Assembly: GCA_003481775.1 (NCBI GenBank)
Contig: QULU01000040.1
Span: forward strand, 1-42,084
Length of the DNA stretch: 42,084 bases
DNA from: Clostridiaceae bacterium OM02-2AC
GTDB lineage: Bacteria > Bacillota_I > Bacilli_A > Erysipelotrichales > Erysipelotrichaceae
Direction of reading: 5' to 3'
The position numbers were made by a program, and so were the translations under genes. This document shows positions 16,581-24,383 of this stretch, piece by piece (position 1 is the first letter of the stretch; every line of letters starts with the position of its first letter). The notes beneath the pieces were generated by a model, which saw only the letters and a list, made by a program, of their open reading frames with translations, searched no databases and was not told the origin of the DNA.

Positions 16581-16780
16581 TTTCACGTGGTACCACCTTA
16601 TTTTACACAGCTGTGCTGTGCCTTGACCACGTTAACGCCGTGCTTTACGAATACTCCTACTCCTCTTTCAGAATATCTGCTCCAAGACTACCTTCCCACA
16701 GCTCCAGCACTTTCTTCCACCAGCCGAAAGCTCTCTCTGCCTGAAAATCTGCGGTACTCCTTCTTTTCTAACGCATTTCC
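16556..16780 (-). promoter_or_regulatory. T-box riboswitch (valine) for GNAT-valS
   Basis: On the minus strand the leader has all main T-box parts. AGTA (16755-16758) opens the specifier loop; helix CCGCAG pairs with CTGTGG; then GAAG, GTA and G place the specifier codon GUA (Val) at 16689-16691. The distal hairpin carries loop GGCTGGTGGAA. The T-box AAGGTGGTACCACG (16586-16599) forms the antiterminator AAGG/CCTT plus ACG/CGT. TGGT matches the A73 discriminator of tRNA-Val. A competing terminator lies at 16556-16580. Uncharged tRNA-Val should switch on GNAT and valS. Confidence 0.92.
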
Positions 16781-16786
16781 TTTTCT

Positions 16787-16815
16787 ATTATAAACAAAAG
16801 ACCTGCGGTTTTCAA
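16787..16815 (-). promoter_or_regulatory. Promoter of the GNAT-valS operon
   Basis: On the minus strand TTGAAA (16810-16815), 17 bases, TATAAT (16787-16792). The rest of the gap to 17144 has no supported gene. Confidence 0.8.
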
Positions 16816-17144
16816 CCTCTTTTTTATTTTGAGACCCCAAAAGATACCGGAAGAAAACGATTTAACACCCTGCACAGATACCATACACCACCCTTGTTTC
16901 AACAGCAGACCAGAGCACTTTCCAATTCTTATGGCATATGGAATGCTGACGGTAAAGATATGCATGCTTAGCAGTCACCGCTTCCTACAGCCCTGATACA
17001 CCATGTGCTGGTTTTAGGCTTTGATGCTGACGGCGGGTATACAGCAGATACCAAGACAAGAGCACAGGGAAGCAGGCCTTCCTGCAATCAAAAGAAGCAG
17101 GAGTCCTGCCAAGCGAATTTCAAAGTAATACACAAGTATATAAA

Positions 17145-17178
17145 AAGACAAAAGCATTGGCGTTGATGCTTTTGTCTT
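17145..17178 (-). terminator. Terminator of the SpoVID-like gene
   Basis: AAGACAAAAGCAT (17145-17157) and ATGCTTTTGTCTT (17166-17178) are a perfect 13-bp stem. On the minus strand five T follow. Confidence 0.88.
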
Positions 17179-17225
17179 ATCAAATGGTTACCTTTGTAAA
17201 GCTGCTGTCTATGAGGTCGGCATAA

Positions 17226-17957
17226 TCAGACTGCGGGAAGGATCACCAGTGTACGCTCATTTACTTCCTTATTGTTATTCGCCATGCGCAACGCGTCCTC
17301 CTTCACATCATAGCGCTGTGCTATGGTTGCATAGGAGTCATTCCCTCTTGCGACAACCATACGGTAGGATGTATACGTTGTTTCATCGTCTTCAAACAAA
17401 TCTTCAAATTCCGACATCGCAGTGGTATCCAATTCCTGTGATGCCGCTTCCTCCTCAGCCGTTTCCTCAGTATCCTGCACGCCTGCAGCAGACAGCTGTT
17501 CTAATGCATGCAGGGTGTTGTCCTGCGGCATTGTATAGGCAGATGTGCTCTGTGCGCTCTGCGGTTCTGGTGCGGTATATTCCGGCTGTACCGCTTCCTG
17601 TGCCGCAAGCCTCTGTTGGGCAGGTGCGCTTTGCTCCTGCAAGCCATGAATGCCCATTAAAATCGTCAGGTTCAATCCACCATTGGCAGGAACACTCTGA
17701 TATTCCTGAATATCGAGATAAAAGCGCTCCTGTGACAGCTTGTGATTGGGCGCAAGTACATCCATATCCAATACTTCCTCATACTCCTGCAGTTCTCCCT
17801 CATCATTCACGTAGCTTCCCTGTACACGAAGGGGACCTACCGCACGAATACCCTCAGCTTCCTTCTGGTATTCCAGTGATTCCCGTACCTGCAGGGAACG
17901 CGGCTCCTTGACCTGATCTGCGAACTGCAGCTCTTTTTCTATTTTCATTGTTTTCAT
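17226..17957 (-). CDS. SpoVID/SipL-like spore coat morphogenetic protein with LysM
   Basis: A 243-residue protein in three parts. Residues about 5-105 form a beta-rich domain resembling the SPOCS domain of SpoVID/SipL (IRAVGPLRVQGSY, EVLDMDVLAP, FYLDIQEYQSVPANGGLNL, ILMGIHGL). Residues 110-190 are a Gln/Ala/Glu/Thr-rich linker. Residues 195-243 are a LysM domain (RMVVARGNDSYATIAQRYDV, ending ERTLVILPAV). In spore formers this arrangement anchors coat layers around the forespore. Start: the ATG at 17955-17957 with AGGAGG upstream. It is shorter than SpoVID of Bacillus and nearer SipL of Clostridioides. The LysM call is firm; the coat role is inferred from domain order. A sigma-E promoter was not resolved. 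Confidence 0.72.
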   Translation of the reverse strand: MKTMKIEKELQFADQVKEPRSLQVRESLEYQKEAEGIRAVGPLRVQGSYVNDEGELQEYEEVLDMDVLAPNHKLSQERFYLDIQEYQSVPANGGLNLTILMGIHGLQEQSAPAQQRLAAQEAVQPEYTAPEPQSAQSTSAYTMPQDNTLHALEQLSAAGVQDTEETAEEEAASQELDTTAMSEFEDLFEDDETTYTSYRMVVARGNDSYATIAQRYDVKEDALRMANNNKEVNERTLVILPAV

Positions 17958-18118
17958 AGCGTAGCCTCCTATCATTATGTATGCCGCAGAAACTCAAAGT
18001 ATGCATGTACTCGCAGATTCCCTGCAGGGATGGCCGCTGTCCTTAATTTCTTGGTCTTTCTCTGTCCACAAGTGACAAAATATGATAGAATGGATTGGAA
18101 AGAAATGAGGATGTTAAC

Positions 18119-18745
18119 ATGATTACCATTGAAAGAACAAGTGTAATGAATTTTGAAAATGCCATTCGTGGTGCCCGTAATCCGATGAACAGCTGGAATC
18201 GTATGGATAGCTTTTATGATGAGCAGGGGAATTTCATTATGGGTCCAAACGATCTGAATCTGGCACAGCGCCTGGCACGTGCAGGCAGCGATCACCGCAA
18301 ATTCATCCGTCAGATATTTGTTTCTGTCGATTTTACTGCTCCACTGTACTGGTGGAAGGAATACGATACATACAAGGTGGCAACCGTGGCCAATTCCACC
18401 TCCACCATGCACAAGATTGCCAGTAAGCCCTTTACGCTGGATGATTTCTCCCATGAGCGTATGAATGCACAGGCACAGGAGGCGCTGTCACATACCGTTT
18501 CCGTTCTGGAAGCACTGCGTAAAGAGTATTTGGAAACAAAGGATAAGGAAACCTGGTACAGCATGATTCAGCTGTTGCCAAGCAGCTACCATCAGATGCG
18601 CACCTGTACGCTGAATTATGAAACGCTGATGAACATTTATTATGCAAGAAGAAACCACAAGCTGGATGAATGGCATACCGTATGTGACTGGATTGCATCA
18701 CTGCCCTATGCCAAAGAGCTGATTCTTGCGGTAGAAGAAAAATAA
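18119..18745 (+). CDS. Conserved protein of unknown function
   Basis: A 208-residue soluble protein without signal or membrane segment. It has striking patches: RKFIRQIFVSVDFTAPLYWW, EYDTYKVATVANSTSTMHKI, MIQLLPSSYHQMRTCTLNYE, and ARRNHKLDEWHTVCDWI. I recall similar proteins in Bacillota and their phages, sometimes compared with ThyX-type flavin thymidylate synthases. I cannot confirm that: no classical ThyX RHR motif is clear here. Start: the ATG at 18119 with GAGGA seven bases upstream; the TTG at 18095 has none. It is divergent from the SpoVID-like gene and ends at its own terminator. No function is proposed. Confidence 0.8.
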   Translation: MITIERTSVMNFENAIRGARNPMNSWNRMDSFYDEQGNFIMGPNDLNLAQRLARAGSDHRKFIRQIFVSVDFTAPLYWWKEYDTYKVATVANSTSTMHKIASKPFTLDDFSHERMNAQAQEALSHTVSVLEALRKEYLETKDKETWYSMIQLLPSSYHQMRTCTLNYETLMNIYYARRNHKLDEWHTVCDWIASLPYAKELILAVEEK

Positions 18746-18750
18746 CATGA

Positions 18751-18800
18751 AAAGACAGAATGCGAGCCGTCTTCAGCAGACCGCTTCAGCTTCTGTCTTT
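18751..18800. terminator. Bidirectional terminator between convergent genes
   Basis: AAAGACAGAA (18751-18760) and TTCTGTCTTT (18791-18800) form a perfect stem with inner pairing (GTCT/AGAC), followed by T's. On the minus strand the arm includes the last codons of the SdpI-like gene. Confidence 0.82.
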
Positions 18801-19367
18801 TTTCTGTTTCTGATTATAGCGGTAGGACAGAAATGCCGGAAGCCCGACAAAGCCAATGCATAACGCAGCGATCTGTACACCGCTTTGGTGCATCGCATAT
18901 CCGCACAGCATGAAAAATGCTGTTGGAAAGCTCATATAGCCGCAGATGCGATGTGCATACCGCCATGTATTTTCATTTGTCGTCGTCCATGGCAGACGAA
19001 GTCCCAGATGACGATTAAAGGGGAGCTTTGGAGCAGCATTCCCATATACCAGCACCAGAAACAGCACCATGAAAAACTGCAATTTTTCTTTTACAACATC
19101 AGGCAGCTGTCCGCATTCATACCATACTGTGATTCCCGCCATCATAAGGATGAAGAACATGGATAGCATAGCCATTTCCCGGACGGTACGGTTCTTTGGA
19201 TTTGCCTGATCGAGTCCGGTTATCACATCATTGGCGAAATACAGACGAAGAGCACTGAGAATAGAGAACAGCAGAATTCCCCATTCCGTATAGGGAAGCC
19301 ACAGGGAGGCACACACGCATACCAGAATCCCGCCACAGCAAAGCATCATCCAGCGATCATTTTTCAT
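18786..19367 (-). CDS. SdpI-family membrane protein
   Basis: A 193-residue protein with about six membrane helices. The family core GNAAPKLPFNRHLGLRLPWT, followed by NENTWRYAHRICGYMSF, matches the SdpI/YfhL family. In Bacillus subtilis SdpI protects cells from the SdpC toxin and signals to the repressor SdpR. This copy lacks the N-terminal DUF1648 part, which is encoded as a separate gene two places upstream. Start: the ATG at 19365-19367 overlaps the end of the ArsR gene by 11 bases, so the two are translationally coupled. No SdpC-like toxin gene is seen, so immunity to a foreign toxin or envelope-stress sensing is plausible. Confidence 0.82.
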   Translation of the reverse strand: MKNDRWMMLCCGGILVCVCASLWLPYTEWGILLFSILSALRLYFANDVITGLDQANPKNRTVREMAMLSMFFILMMAGITVWYECGQLPDVVKEKLQFFMVLFLVLVYGNAAPKLPFNRHLGLRLPWTTTNENTWRYAHRICGYMSFPTAFFMLCGYAMHQSGVQIAALCIGFVGLPAFLSYRYNQKQKKDRS

Positions 19368-19647
19368 GCTTCTGCGCCTTTCCATGAAAGGCCATTCCAT
19401 CAAACACATCCAGAAAGCGGCAGTACATCTGTTCCACGGCAGATGTATTGATCGCATAAATTACATACTGTCCCTGTTTTTCACAAGTGATTAGCTCACT
19501 GGTCTTCAATATATCCAAATGTTTGGATATCGCCGGCTTTGACATTGGGAATTGTTCTGCAATCTCCCCGGCGCTTAGATTTTTCTCACTTAGCAGCTGT
19601 AGAATCCGCCGCCTTGTCGGATCTGCCATCGCTTTAAACATATCCAT
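19357..19647 (-). CDS. ArsR/SdpR-family repressor
   Basis: A 96-residue winged-helix repressor: FKAMADPTRRRILQLLSE, LSAGEIAEQFPMSKPAISKHL (recognition helix) and ELITCEKQGQYVIYAIN (wing). It has no CxC metal site in the usual helix, which fits the SdpR type rather than a metal sensor. Start: the ATG at 19645-19647 with GAGGTGAG upstream. It lies between a DUF1648 gene and the SdpI-like gene. It probably binds the palindrome at 19954-19971 and represses its own operon, with release through SdpI, as known for SdpRI. Confidence 0.88.
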   Translation of the reverse strand: MDMFKAMADPTRRRILQLLSEKNLSAGEIAEQFPMSKPAISKHLDILKTSELITCEKQGQYVIYAINTSAVEQMYCRFLDVFDGMAFHGKAQKHEK

Positions 19648-19651
19648 ATAC

Positions 19652-19936
19652 TCACCTCATAAACAACAGCATAATGCCCAGCTGAATGATTGTCAGCAGA
19701 ATTGCAATAGCAAGTCCTGCAATGCGGTTATCCCTGCAATCTGTATACAGCAGAATAACAGCCTCCAGTACAGGAATACACCAAATTGCGAATTCCTTAT
19801 TCATGGTTCGATTTACCTCACCGCTCAAGCTGAACTGCATTGGAAGCTCATTTGGCAGTCGCGGATACAGCAGCAGGGAAACAAGCAGCAAGCAGATCGG
19901 AATACCATAGGCTCCGTATTTTTTCAGGAACACCAT
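19652..19936 (-). CDS. Small DUF1648 membrane protein
   Basis: A 94-residue membrane protein with three hydrophobic segments. LYPRLPNELPMQFSLSGEVNRTMNKEFAIW is the DUF1648 pattern normally found at the N-terminus of SdpI proteins. Here it is a free-standing gene, four bases before the ArsR gene and in the same operon as an SdpI-domain protein that lacks it. Start: the ATG at 19934-19936 with AGGAGGG six bases upstream. It may form a complex with the SdpI-like protein. Confidence 0.82.
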   Translation of the reverse strand: MVFLKKYGAYGIPICLLLVSLLLYPRLPNELPMQFSLSGEVNRTMNKEFAIWCIPVLEAVILLYTDCRDNRIAGLAIAILLTIIQLGIMLLFMR

Positions 19937-19953
19937 ATAAAACCCTCCTATTG

Positions 19954-19971
19954 TTTAACTATTTAGTTAAA
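19954..19971. promoter_or_regulatory. Palindromic operator of the DUF1648-ArsR-SdpI operon
   Basis: TTTAACTA (19954-19961), TT, TAGTTAAA (19964-19971): a perfect dyad typical of ArsR-family sites. It begins four bases after the -10 box and covers the expected transcription start, so a bound repressor would block initiation. Confidence 0.82.
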
Positions 19972-19974
19972 TAT

Positions 19975-20003
19975 ATAATAATACTCCTTCCGCTTTCTGT
20001 CAA
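19975..20003 (-). promoter_or_regulatory. Promoter of the DUF1648-ArsR-SdpI operon
   Basis: On the minus strand TTGACA (19998-20003), 17 bases, TATTAT (19975-19980). From here to 20310 nothing further is recognised. Confidence 0.78.
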
Positions 20004-20309
20004 TAGCAGGCAAAACAGAATTACAATAAAAAAAAGCCTTTCCGCTTCACAGCAGGAATCCCCATATAATTCACCTATTCACTATAAGACTACACTGCTA
20101 TATAACAATCGGATATTGTCTTTTCCTTGCATATGCTGATATTCCCCTACCCTTCAGCATAACAAAAGGATGTCCCAAACACAGGCTAACACGATACATC
20201 CTGCTTGCTGCAATCAAATCCATACAGCATAGCGCCTGTAAGCATCCCCTGCTTTCAAGTTATACGCTTAATATACAAAGAATGCGATTACGAGTCGAGG
20301 AGAAGAAAC

Positions 20310-20348
20310 AAAAATGGTACAAGGCCGCATGGTTACTAACCTTGTACC
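20310..20348 (-). terminator. Terminator after the small membrane protein gene
   Basis: GGTACAAGG and CCTTGTACC (20316-20324 and 20340-20348) pair perfectly; on the minus strand ATTTTTG follows. Confidence 0.8.
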
Positions 20349-20386
20349 TACAAATATTTCTAACCCTGTCAGGATACCTATAAGGA

Positions 20387-20659
20387 CTACCTCCGCTTTT
20401 TTCTATGATCAATGATCAGCTTAATCAGGGCTGCCAGCATCAGAAAAGAGATTCCCAGCATGACCATGCCCATAAAAAATCCTTCTTCCTTCATAATAGA
20501 AATACCGCTCAGAAAGCAGCCCGTAATAAGAAAGCCGAAAAACAACAACAATACCAAAATCAGCGGTATGCGAATCCAGAGAGAAACTTTTTTGTTTCCT
20601 ACAGTATACAGCGTACCTTCCATTACAATTTCCATGACGATTTCCAGTAGCGTCTCCAT
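20387..20659 (-). CDS. Small two-helix membrane protein, unknown
   Basis: A 90-residue protein with two membrane helices (IPLILVLLLFFGFLITGCFL and MVMLGISFLMLAALIKLII), an N-terminal amphipathic stretch METLLEIVMEIVMEG and a basic tail DHRKKRR, which places the C-terminus in the cytoplasm. Start: the ATG at 20657-20659 with AAGGAGGAG upstream. Last of a run of small genes. Not recognised as a named family. Confidence 0.65.
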   Translation of the reverse strand: METLLEIVMEIVMEGTLYTVGNKKVSLWIRIPLILVLLLFFGFLITGCFLSGISIMKEEGFFMGMVMLGISFLMLAALIKLIIDHRKKRR

Positions 20660-20704
20660 AGCAGCTCCTCCTTCTTCTCTATTCATTTCGTCATCTGCAG
20701 GGGA

Positions 20705-20917
20705 TCAGGCTTTTCGCTTCATTGTGATTCTCATATCCTCAATCCCATACGTTTTCATGTTCAGCTCATAGAATTCATTCAGATACATCGAAAGTTCTTC
20801 CATAGGGACAGCACGCACAATATCCATCCGATCGACGATATCGAACAGTGGAATCCCTTTCTCAGATAGTAGCGCTTGCAGATCGTTGAACAACGAAAAT
20901 ACCGTAGATTCTATCAT
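20705..20917 (-). CDS. Small soluble protein, unknown
   Basis: A 70-residue acidic protein, mostly helical by composition, with no signal (MIESTVFSLFNDLQALL ... MKTYGIEDMRITMKRKA). The ATG at 20915-20917 overlaps the TGA of the preceding 50-residue frame (ATGA), which suggests coupled translation; a TTG at 20956 would lengthen it by 13 residues. It lies 45 bases before the two-helix membrane protein gene. No family recognised. Confidence 0.5.
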   Translation of the reverse strand: MIESTVFSLFNDLQALLSEKGIPLFDIVDRMDIVRAVPMEELSMYLNEFYELNMKTYGIEDMRITMKRKA

Positions 20918-21066
20918 ATAGCTAACCCCATCTGCTTGATAAACGAAGAAATGCAAGGTGATACACTACCAGACTCCATGCAGACTGCCGTAAGGTATTC
21001 AGGAAATCGTGACATCAATATGGTCAATGTCACAATAGCGAATACACAGACTGCTTTCACCGTCAT
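20914..21066 (-). CDS. Possible 50-residue single-helix membrane peptide
   Basis: A short frame starting at 21066: MTVKAVCVFAIVTLTILMSR gives one N-terminal membrane helix, followed by a Cys- and Ser-containing tail. Its TGA overlaps the ATG of the next frame by the ATGA arrangement typical of real operons. There is no strong ribosome site just upstream, so it would depend on coupling with the preceding frame four bases away. Support is context only. Confidence 0.35.
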   Translation of the reverse strand: MTVKAVCVFAIVTLTILMSRFPEYLTAVCMESGSVSPCISSFIKQMGLAI

Positions 21067-21070
21067 ATAG

Positions 21071-21235
21071 CTATAGGAAATGCCTTATCCTTATGCTGCC
21101 CTGATCAAAATAGCATTGCAGAATCATCCCGAATCTCCTATGATGTACAGTATATTTTCCATCCACAGAAACATCACAAGGCAGTATGGTAGCTTCGCTA
21201 TCGTCTGTATACGTAAGCAATCCTCCATGATACAT
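21071..21235 (-). CDS. Possible 54-residue small protein or gene remnant
   Basis: This frame reads MYHGGLLTYTDDSEATILPC ... GKYTVHHRRFGMIL ... FDQGSIRIRHFL and looks protein-like (VDGKYTVHHRRF). Its ATG touches the ribosome-site-like GGAGGG directly, which is too close. The well-spaced ATG at 21228 instead opens a different 34-residue frame. A frameshift near the start of an older gene would explain this. Not recognised. Confidence 0.3.
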   Translation of the reverse strand: MYHGGLLTYTDDSEATILPCDVSVDGKYTVHHRRFGMILQCYFDQGSIRIRHFL

Positions 21236-21359
21236 CCCTCCCTGTTATGGTTATCTTTATTACATGCTATTCACTTTTCTACCAGCTTTTATCTAAAATA
21301 AGTATATCTTACGTGATTCAAATAGCAAGAGCTTATGTTCTTTTTCTTTAACAAGGTTG

Positions 21360-21392
21360 AAAAAAGAGCCTCCTCCAAACAGAGAAGACTCT
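21360..21392 (-). terminator. Terminator of the tig-lon-engB region
   Basis: On the minus strand AGAGTCTTCTC pairs along its full 11 bases (with G-U pairs) with GAGGAGGCTCT, then six T. It lies 15 bases after the engB stop. Confidence 0.87.
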
Positions 21393-21406
21393 ACGTTTCA
21401 TTTGCT

Positions 21407-21997
21407 TCAGGACGTGAACAGCGGTATGAGATAGCTCCAGATTTCCTCCATCCCCTGCTTTTCAACAGCAGAGAAAGGAAACAAGGGCTCATCCGCATTC
21501 AGCTTCAACGCCTTGCGAATATTCGCAAAATGATGGGCGCGCTTGGTCGGCGGCACCTTATCGCACTTGGTTGCCACAACTGCAACCGGAATTTCATAGT
21601 AACGGGCAAATTCCAGCATCGTCATATCATCATCCGTCGGCTTATGTCTGGCATCCACAAGAATCACAACACCCTTTTTCTGCGTTCGTTCAGAAAAATA
21701 ATCCTCCATCATCTGTCCGAATTTGATCAGCTGTGTTTTTGAGATATTCGCATAGCCATAGCCGGGAACATCTACAAACATATACTTATCATCCAGATTG
21801 AAGAAATTCAGAAGTCTGGTCTTGCCGGGCGTATTCCCGACATAGGCCAGCTTTTTACGTCCGCACATGGCATTGATGAAGCTGCTCTTGCCGACATTGC
21901 TTCGACCTGCCAGAACGATTTCCGGCAGTGTCGTATCCGGCCATGATTTCTTATCCGGTGCGGAAATGACCAGCTCCGCTTTCTGAAATTGTATCAT
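21407..21997 (-). CDS. engB: Ribosome-assembly GTPase EngB/YsxC
   Basis: A 196-residue GTPase needed for assembly of the large ribosomal subunit. G1 is GRSNVGKSS at residues 31-39, G2 falls in GNTPGKTRLLNFF, G3 is DVPGYGYA, and G4 is TKCDK. The length fits the family. Start: the ATG at 21995-21997 comes one base after the lon stop, so it is coupled to lon. The lon-engB order is common in Bacillota. Confidence 0.95.
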   Translation of the reverse strand: MIQFQKAELVISAPDKKSWPDTTLPEIVLAGRSNVGKSSFINAMCGRKKLAYVGNTPGKTRLLNFFNLDDKYMFVDVPGYGYANISKTQLIKFGQMMEDYFSERTQKKGVVILVDARHKPTDDDMTMLEFARYYEIPVAVVATKCDKVPPTKRAHHFANIRKALKLNADEPLFPFSAVEKQGMEEIWSYLIPLFTS

Positions 21998-21998
21998 G

Positions 21999-24323
21999 TT
22001 ATTTAACCAGGGCAACATCCAAAACCTGAGACACACGCTCTACAGGTATGAAGTTGACACTTTCCTTTACCGTTGCCGGTACATCATCCAAATCCTTGAC
22101 ATTGGCCTTCGGAATGACGATTGTCGTGATACCGCAGCGATGTGCCGCCATGGATTTTTCCTTCAGACCGCCGATTGGCAGAACATTTCCACGCAGGGTA
22201 ACCTCTCCGGTCATCGCCAGATTAGCTTTTACCGGCGTATCACTCAAGGAGGATACCAGAGCGGTTGTCAGCGTTACACCGGCACTCGGTCCATCCTTTG
22301 GAACGGCTCCCTCCGGTACATGGATATGAATATCGTTCTTTTCAAACACTTCCGGCTTGATTTTGTATTTCTTGGCATTGGCACGTACATAATCATAGGC
22401 AATGGTTGCGGATTCCTTCATAACATCCCCAAGCTGACCGGTGATGACCAGTTTTCCCTTGCCTTCAAAATGATTCACCTCAACCTGCAGGACATCGCCT
22501 CCAAAGGAGGTATATGCCAGACCGGTAACCGTACCGATCTGATCCTTTGTTTCCCGTTTGCCATATTCAAATTTCTCGTGACCGAGCCATTCCTTCACCA
22601 GCTTTTTGGTTACCTTGATACTGCGCTTGCTGTCCTTCAATATTGCCAGCACGCTTTTACGGCATACCGTCGCAATTACACGCTCCAGCTGTCGAACACC
22701 GCTTTCTCTTGTATAATATCGAATTAGGAAGCTAATCATATCATCATCAATTTTCAGCTGAGAAGCCTTCAAACCGTTTTCCTTGATCTGCTTTGGCACC
22801 AGATGACGCTTGGCAATCTCGATTTTCTCCAGCTCGGTATAAGAGCTGAGCTCGATGATTTCCAGACGGTCACGCAATGCGTTTGGAATATTCTCCAGAT
22901 AATTCGCTGTTGCGATAAAGAGTACCTTGCTTAAATCATACGGCTCTTCGATATAGTGATCGGAGAACAGGGAATTCTGTTCCGGATCCAATACCTCCAG
23001 CATGGCACTGGCAGGATCACCCTTGTAATCACTTGCCATCTTATCGATTTCATCAATCAGGAAGACAGGATTCACTGTACCTGCTTTTTTCATTGCCTGA
23101 ATAAATCTTCCCGGCATACTTCCCAGATAGGTTCTGCGGTGTCCTCTGATTTCAGATTCATCCTTCACACCACCCAGTGATATTTTTACAAATCTGCGGT
23201 CCAGTGCTCTTGCGACTGATTTAGCAAGCGATGTCTTACCGACACCAGGAGGGCCAACCAGACAGATGATCGGTGCACGAAGAGAATTCGTCATCTGCTT
23301 TACAGCCAGATATTCCAGAATACGCTCCTTGATTTTTTCCAGACCGTAATGATCCGCATCCAGAATTTCACTTGCCAGATTCAGATCCTCATTGTCCTTG
23401 GATTCCTGCCACCACGGCAGATCCATCATCCAGTCGATATACGTTTTGATAACACCAGTTTCTCCACTGGCAGCCGGCAGCATTTCATAGCGGGACAGCT
23501 CATCTCTGATTTTGTCCTTGATGCTGTCAGGATATGGATTTTCCTCCAGACGCTTGCGAATCGCATCCACGTCCTTATCGGTATCCGGCACGTCACCAAG
23601 CTCTTCCTTGATGGCGCGCATCTTTTCCCGCAGATAGTATTCCTTCTGACTTTCCTCAATTCTCGTTTTTACCTTGTCATTGATCTTATTCTCAATCTGT
23701 GATAATTCCTTTTCACTCTCGATTTCCTGAAGAATCAGGTACAGACGATCATTCACACCGCGTGTTTCCAGCAGCTCCTGTCGCTTTTCAAGCGTAAAAG
23801 GAAACAGCTGAGCGATCTGATCGGAAAGCATCGGTGCAGAAACGCCCTTCGCCAGTTCATTGATCATTTCTTTCGGAATGGTCTGTGAAACCGCCTCGAT
23901 TTCCTCAAACTGCTTGGCGATTTTCCTTACCAGAGCAACCTCTTCCATCGGATCCTGTGCGATATCCGTTTTGATTTCTGCCGTTACACTCATCAATGCT
24001 TCATCATTGATAATCGTGTGCAGCTCCACACGCTGCATACCTCTGAATTTCACACGCAGATATCCATCCATTCTGCGGATATGCTTGATCTGACAAAGAG
24101 TACCATAGGAATATACGTCATTCACATCAGGTTCTTCCAGTGCCAGATCCCGCTGTGCTACCAGAACGACCTGACTTTCGTATTTCTCCTGTGCTTCTTC
24201 TACTGCACGCGTAGACTTTTCTCTACCGACATCGATGATGACTTCCTGATTCGGAAACACTACAACACCGCGCGTACAGACCAAAGGAAGCTGTACAATT
24301 GGATTTGCATCGTTTTCATTCAT
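21999..24323 (-). CDS. lon: ATP-dependent protease La (Lon)
   Basis: A 774-residue cytoplasmic AAA+ serine protease that degrades misfolded and regulatory proteins. Order: N-terminal substrate-binding domain (VFPNQEVIIDVGREKS), coiled middle region, Walker A GPPGVGKTSLAKS, Walker B VFLIDEIDKM, and the protease domain with catalytic serine in KDGPSAGVTLTTAL and lysine in GGLKEKSMAAHRCGI. The length equals that of typical LonA. Start: the ATG at 24321-24323 with AAAGGAG ten bases upstream. It lies between tig and engB; the tig terminator precedes it, so readthrough or a weak promoter is needed. Confidence 0.97.
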   Translation of the reverse strand: MNENDANPIVQLPLVCTRGVVVFPNQEVIIDVGREKSTRAVEEAQEKYESQVVLVAQRDLALEEPDVNDVYSYGTLCQIKHIRRMDGYLRVKFRGMQRVELHTIINDEALMSVTAEIKTDIAQDPMEEVALVRKIAKQFEEIEAVSQTIPKEMINELAKGVSAPMLSDQIAQLFPFTLEKRQELLETRGVNDRLYLILQEIESEKELSQIENKINDKVKTRIEESQKEYYLREKMRAIKEELGDVPDTDKDVDAIRKRLEENPYPDSIKDKIRDELSRYEMLPAASGETGVIKTYIDWMMDLPWWQESKDNEDLNLASEILDADHYGLEKIKERILEYLAVKQMTNSLRAPIICLVGPPGVGKTSLAKSVARALDRRFVKISLGGVKDESEIRGHRRTYLGSMPGRFIQAMKKAGTVNPVFLIDEIDKMASDYKGDPASAMLEVLDPEQNSLFSDHYIEEPYDLSKVLFIATANYLENIPNALRDRLEIIELSSYTELEKIEIAKRHLVPKQIKENGLKASQLKIDDDMISFLIRYYTRESGVRQLERVIATVCRKSVLAILKDSKRSIKVTKKLVKEWLGHEKFEYGKRETKDQIGTVTGLAYTSFGGDVLQVEVNHFEGKGKLVITGQLGDVMKESATIAYDYVRANAKKYKIKPEVFEKNDIHIHVPEGAVPKDGPSAGVTLTTALVSSLSDTPVKANLAMTGEVTLRGNVLPIGGLKEKSMAAHRCGITTIVIPKANVKDLDDVPATVKESVNFIPVERVSQVLDVALVK

Positions 24324-24350
24324 GATTCCTACACTCCTTTCCATAGGCAA

Positions 24351-24374
24351 AAAAGACGCGCTCCAGCGTCTTTT
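24351..24374 (-). terminator. Terminator between tig and lon
   Basis: AAAAGACGC (24351-24359) and GCGTCTTTT (24366-24374) form a perfect stem. On the minus strand six T's in total follow, nine bases after the tig stop. Confidence 0.85.
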
Positions 24375-24383
24375 GCAGCATGA

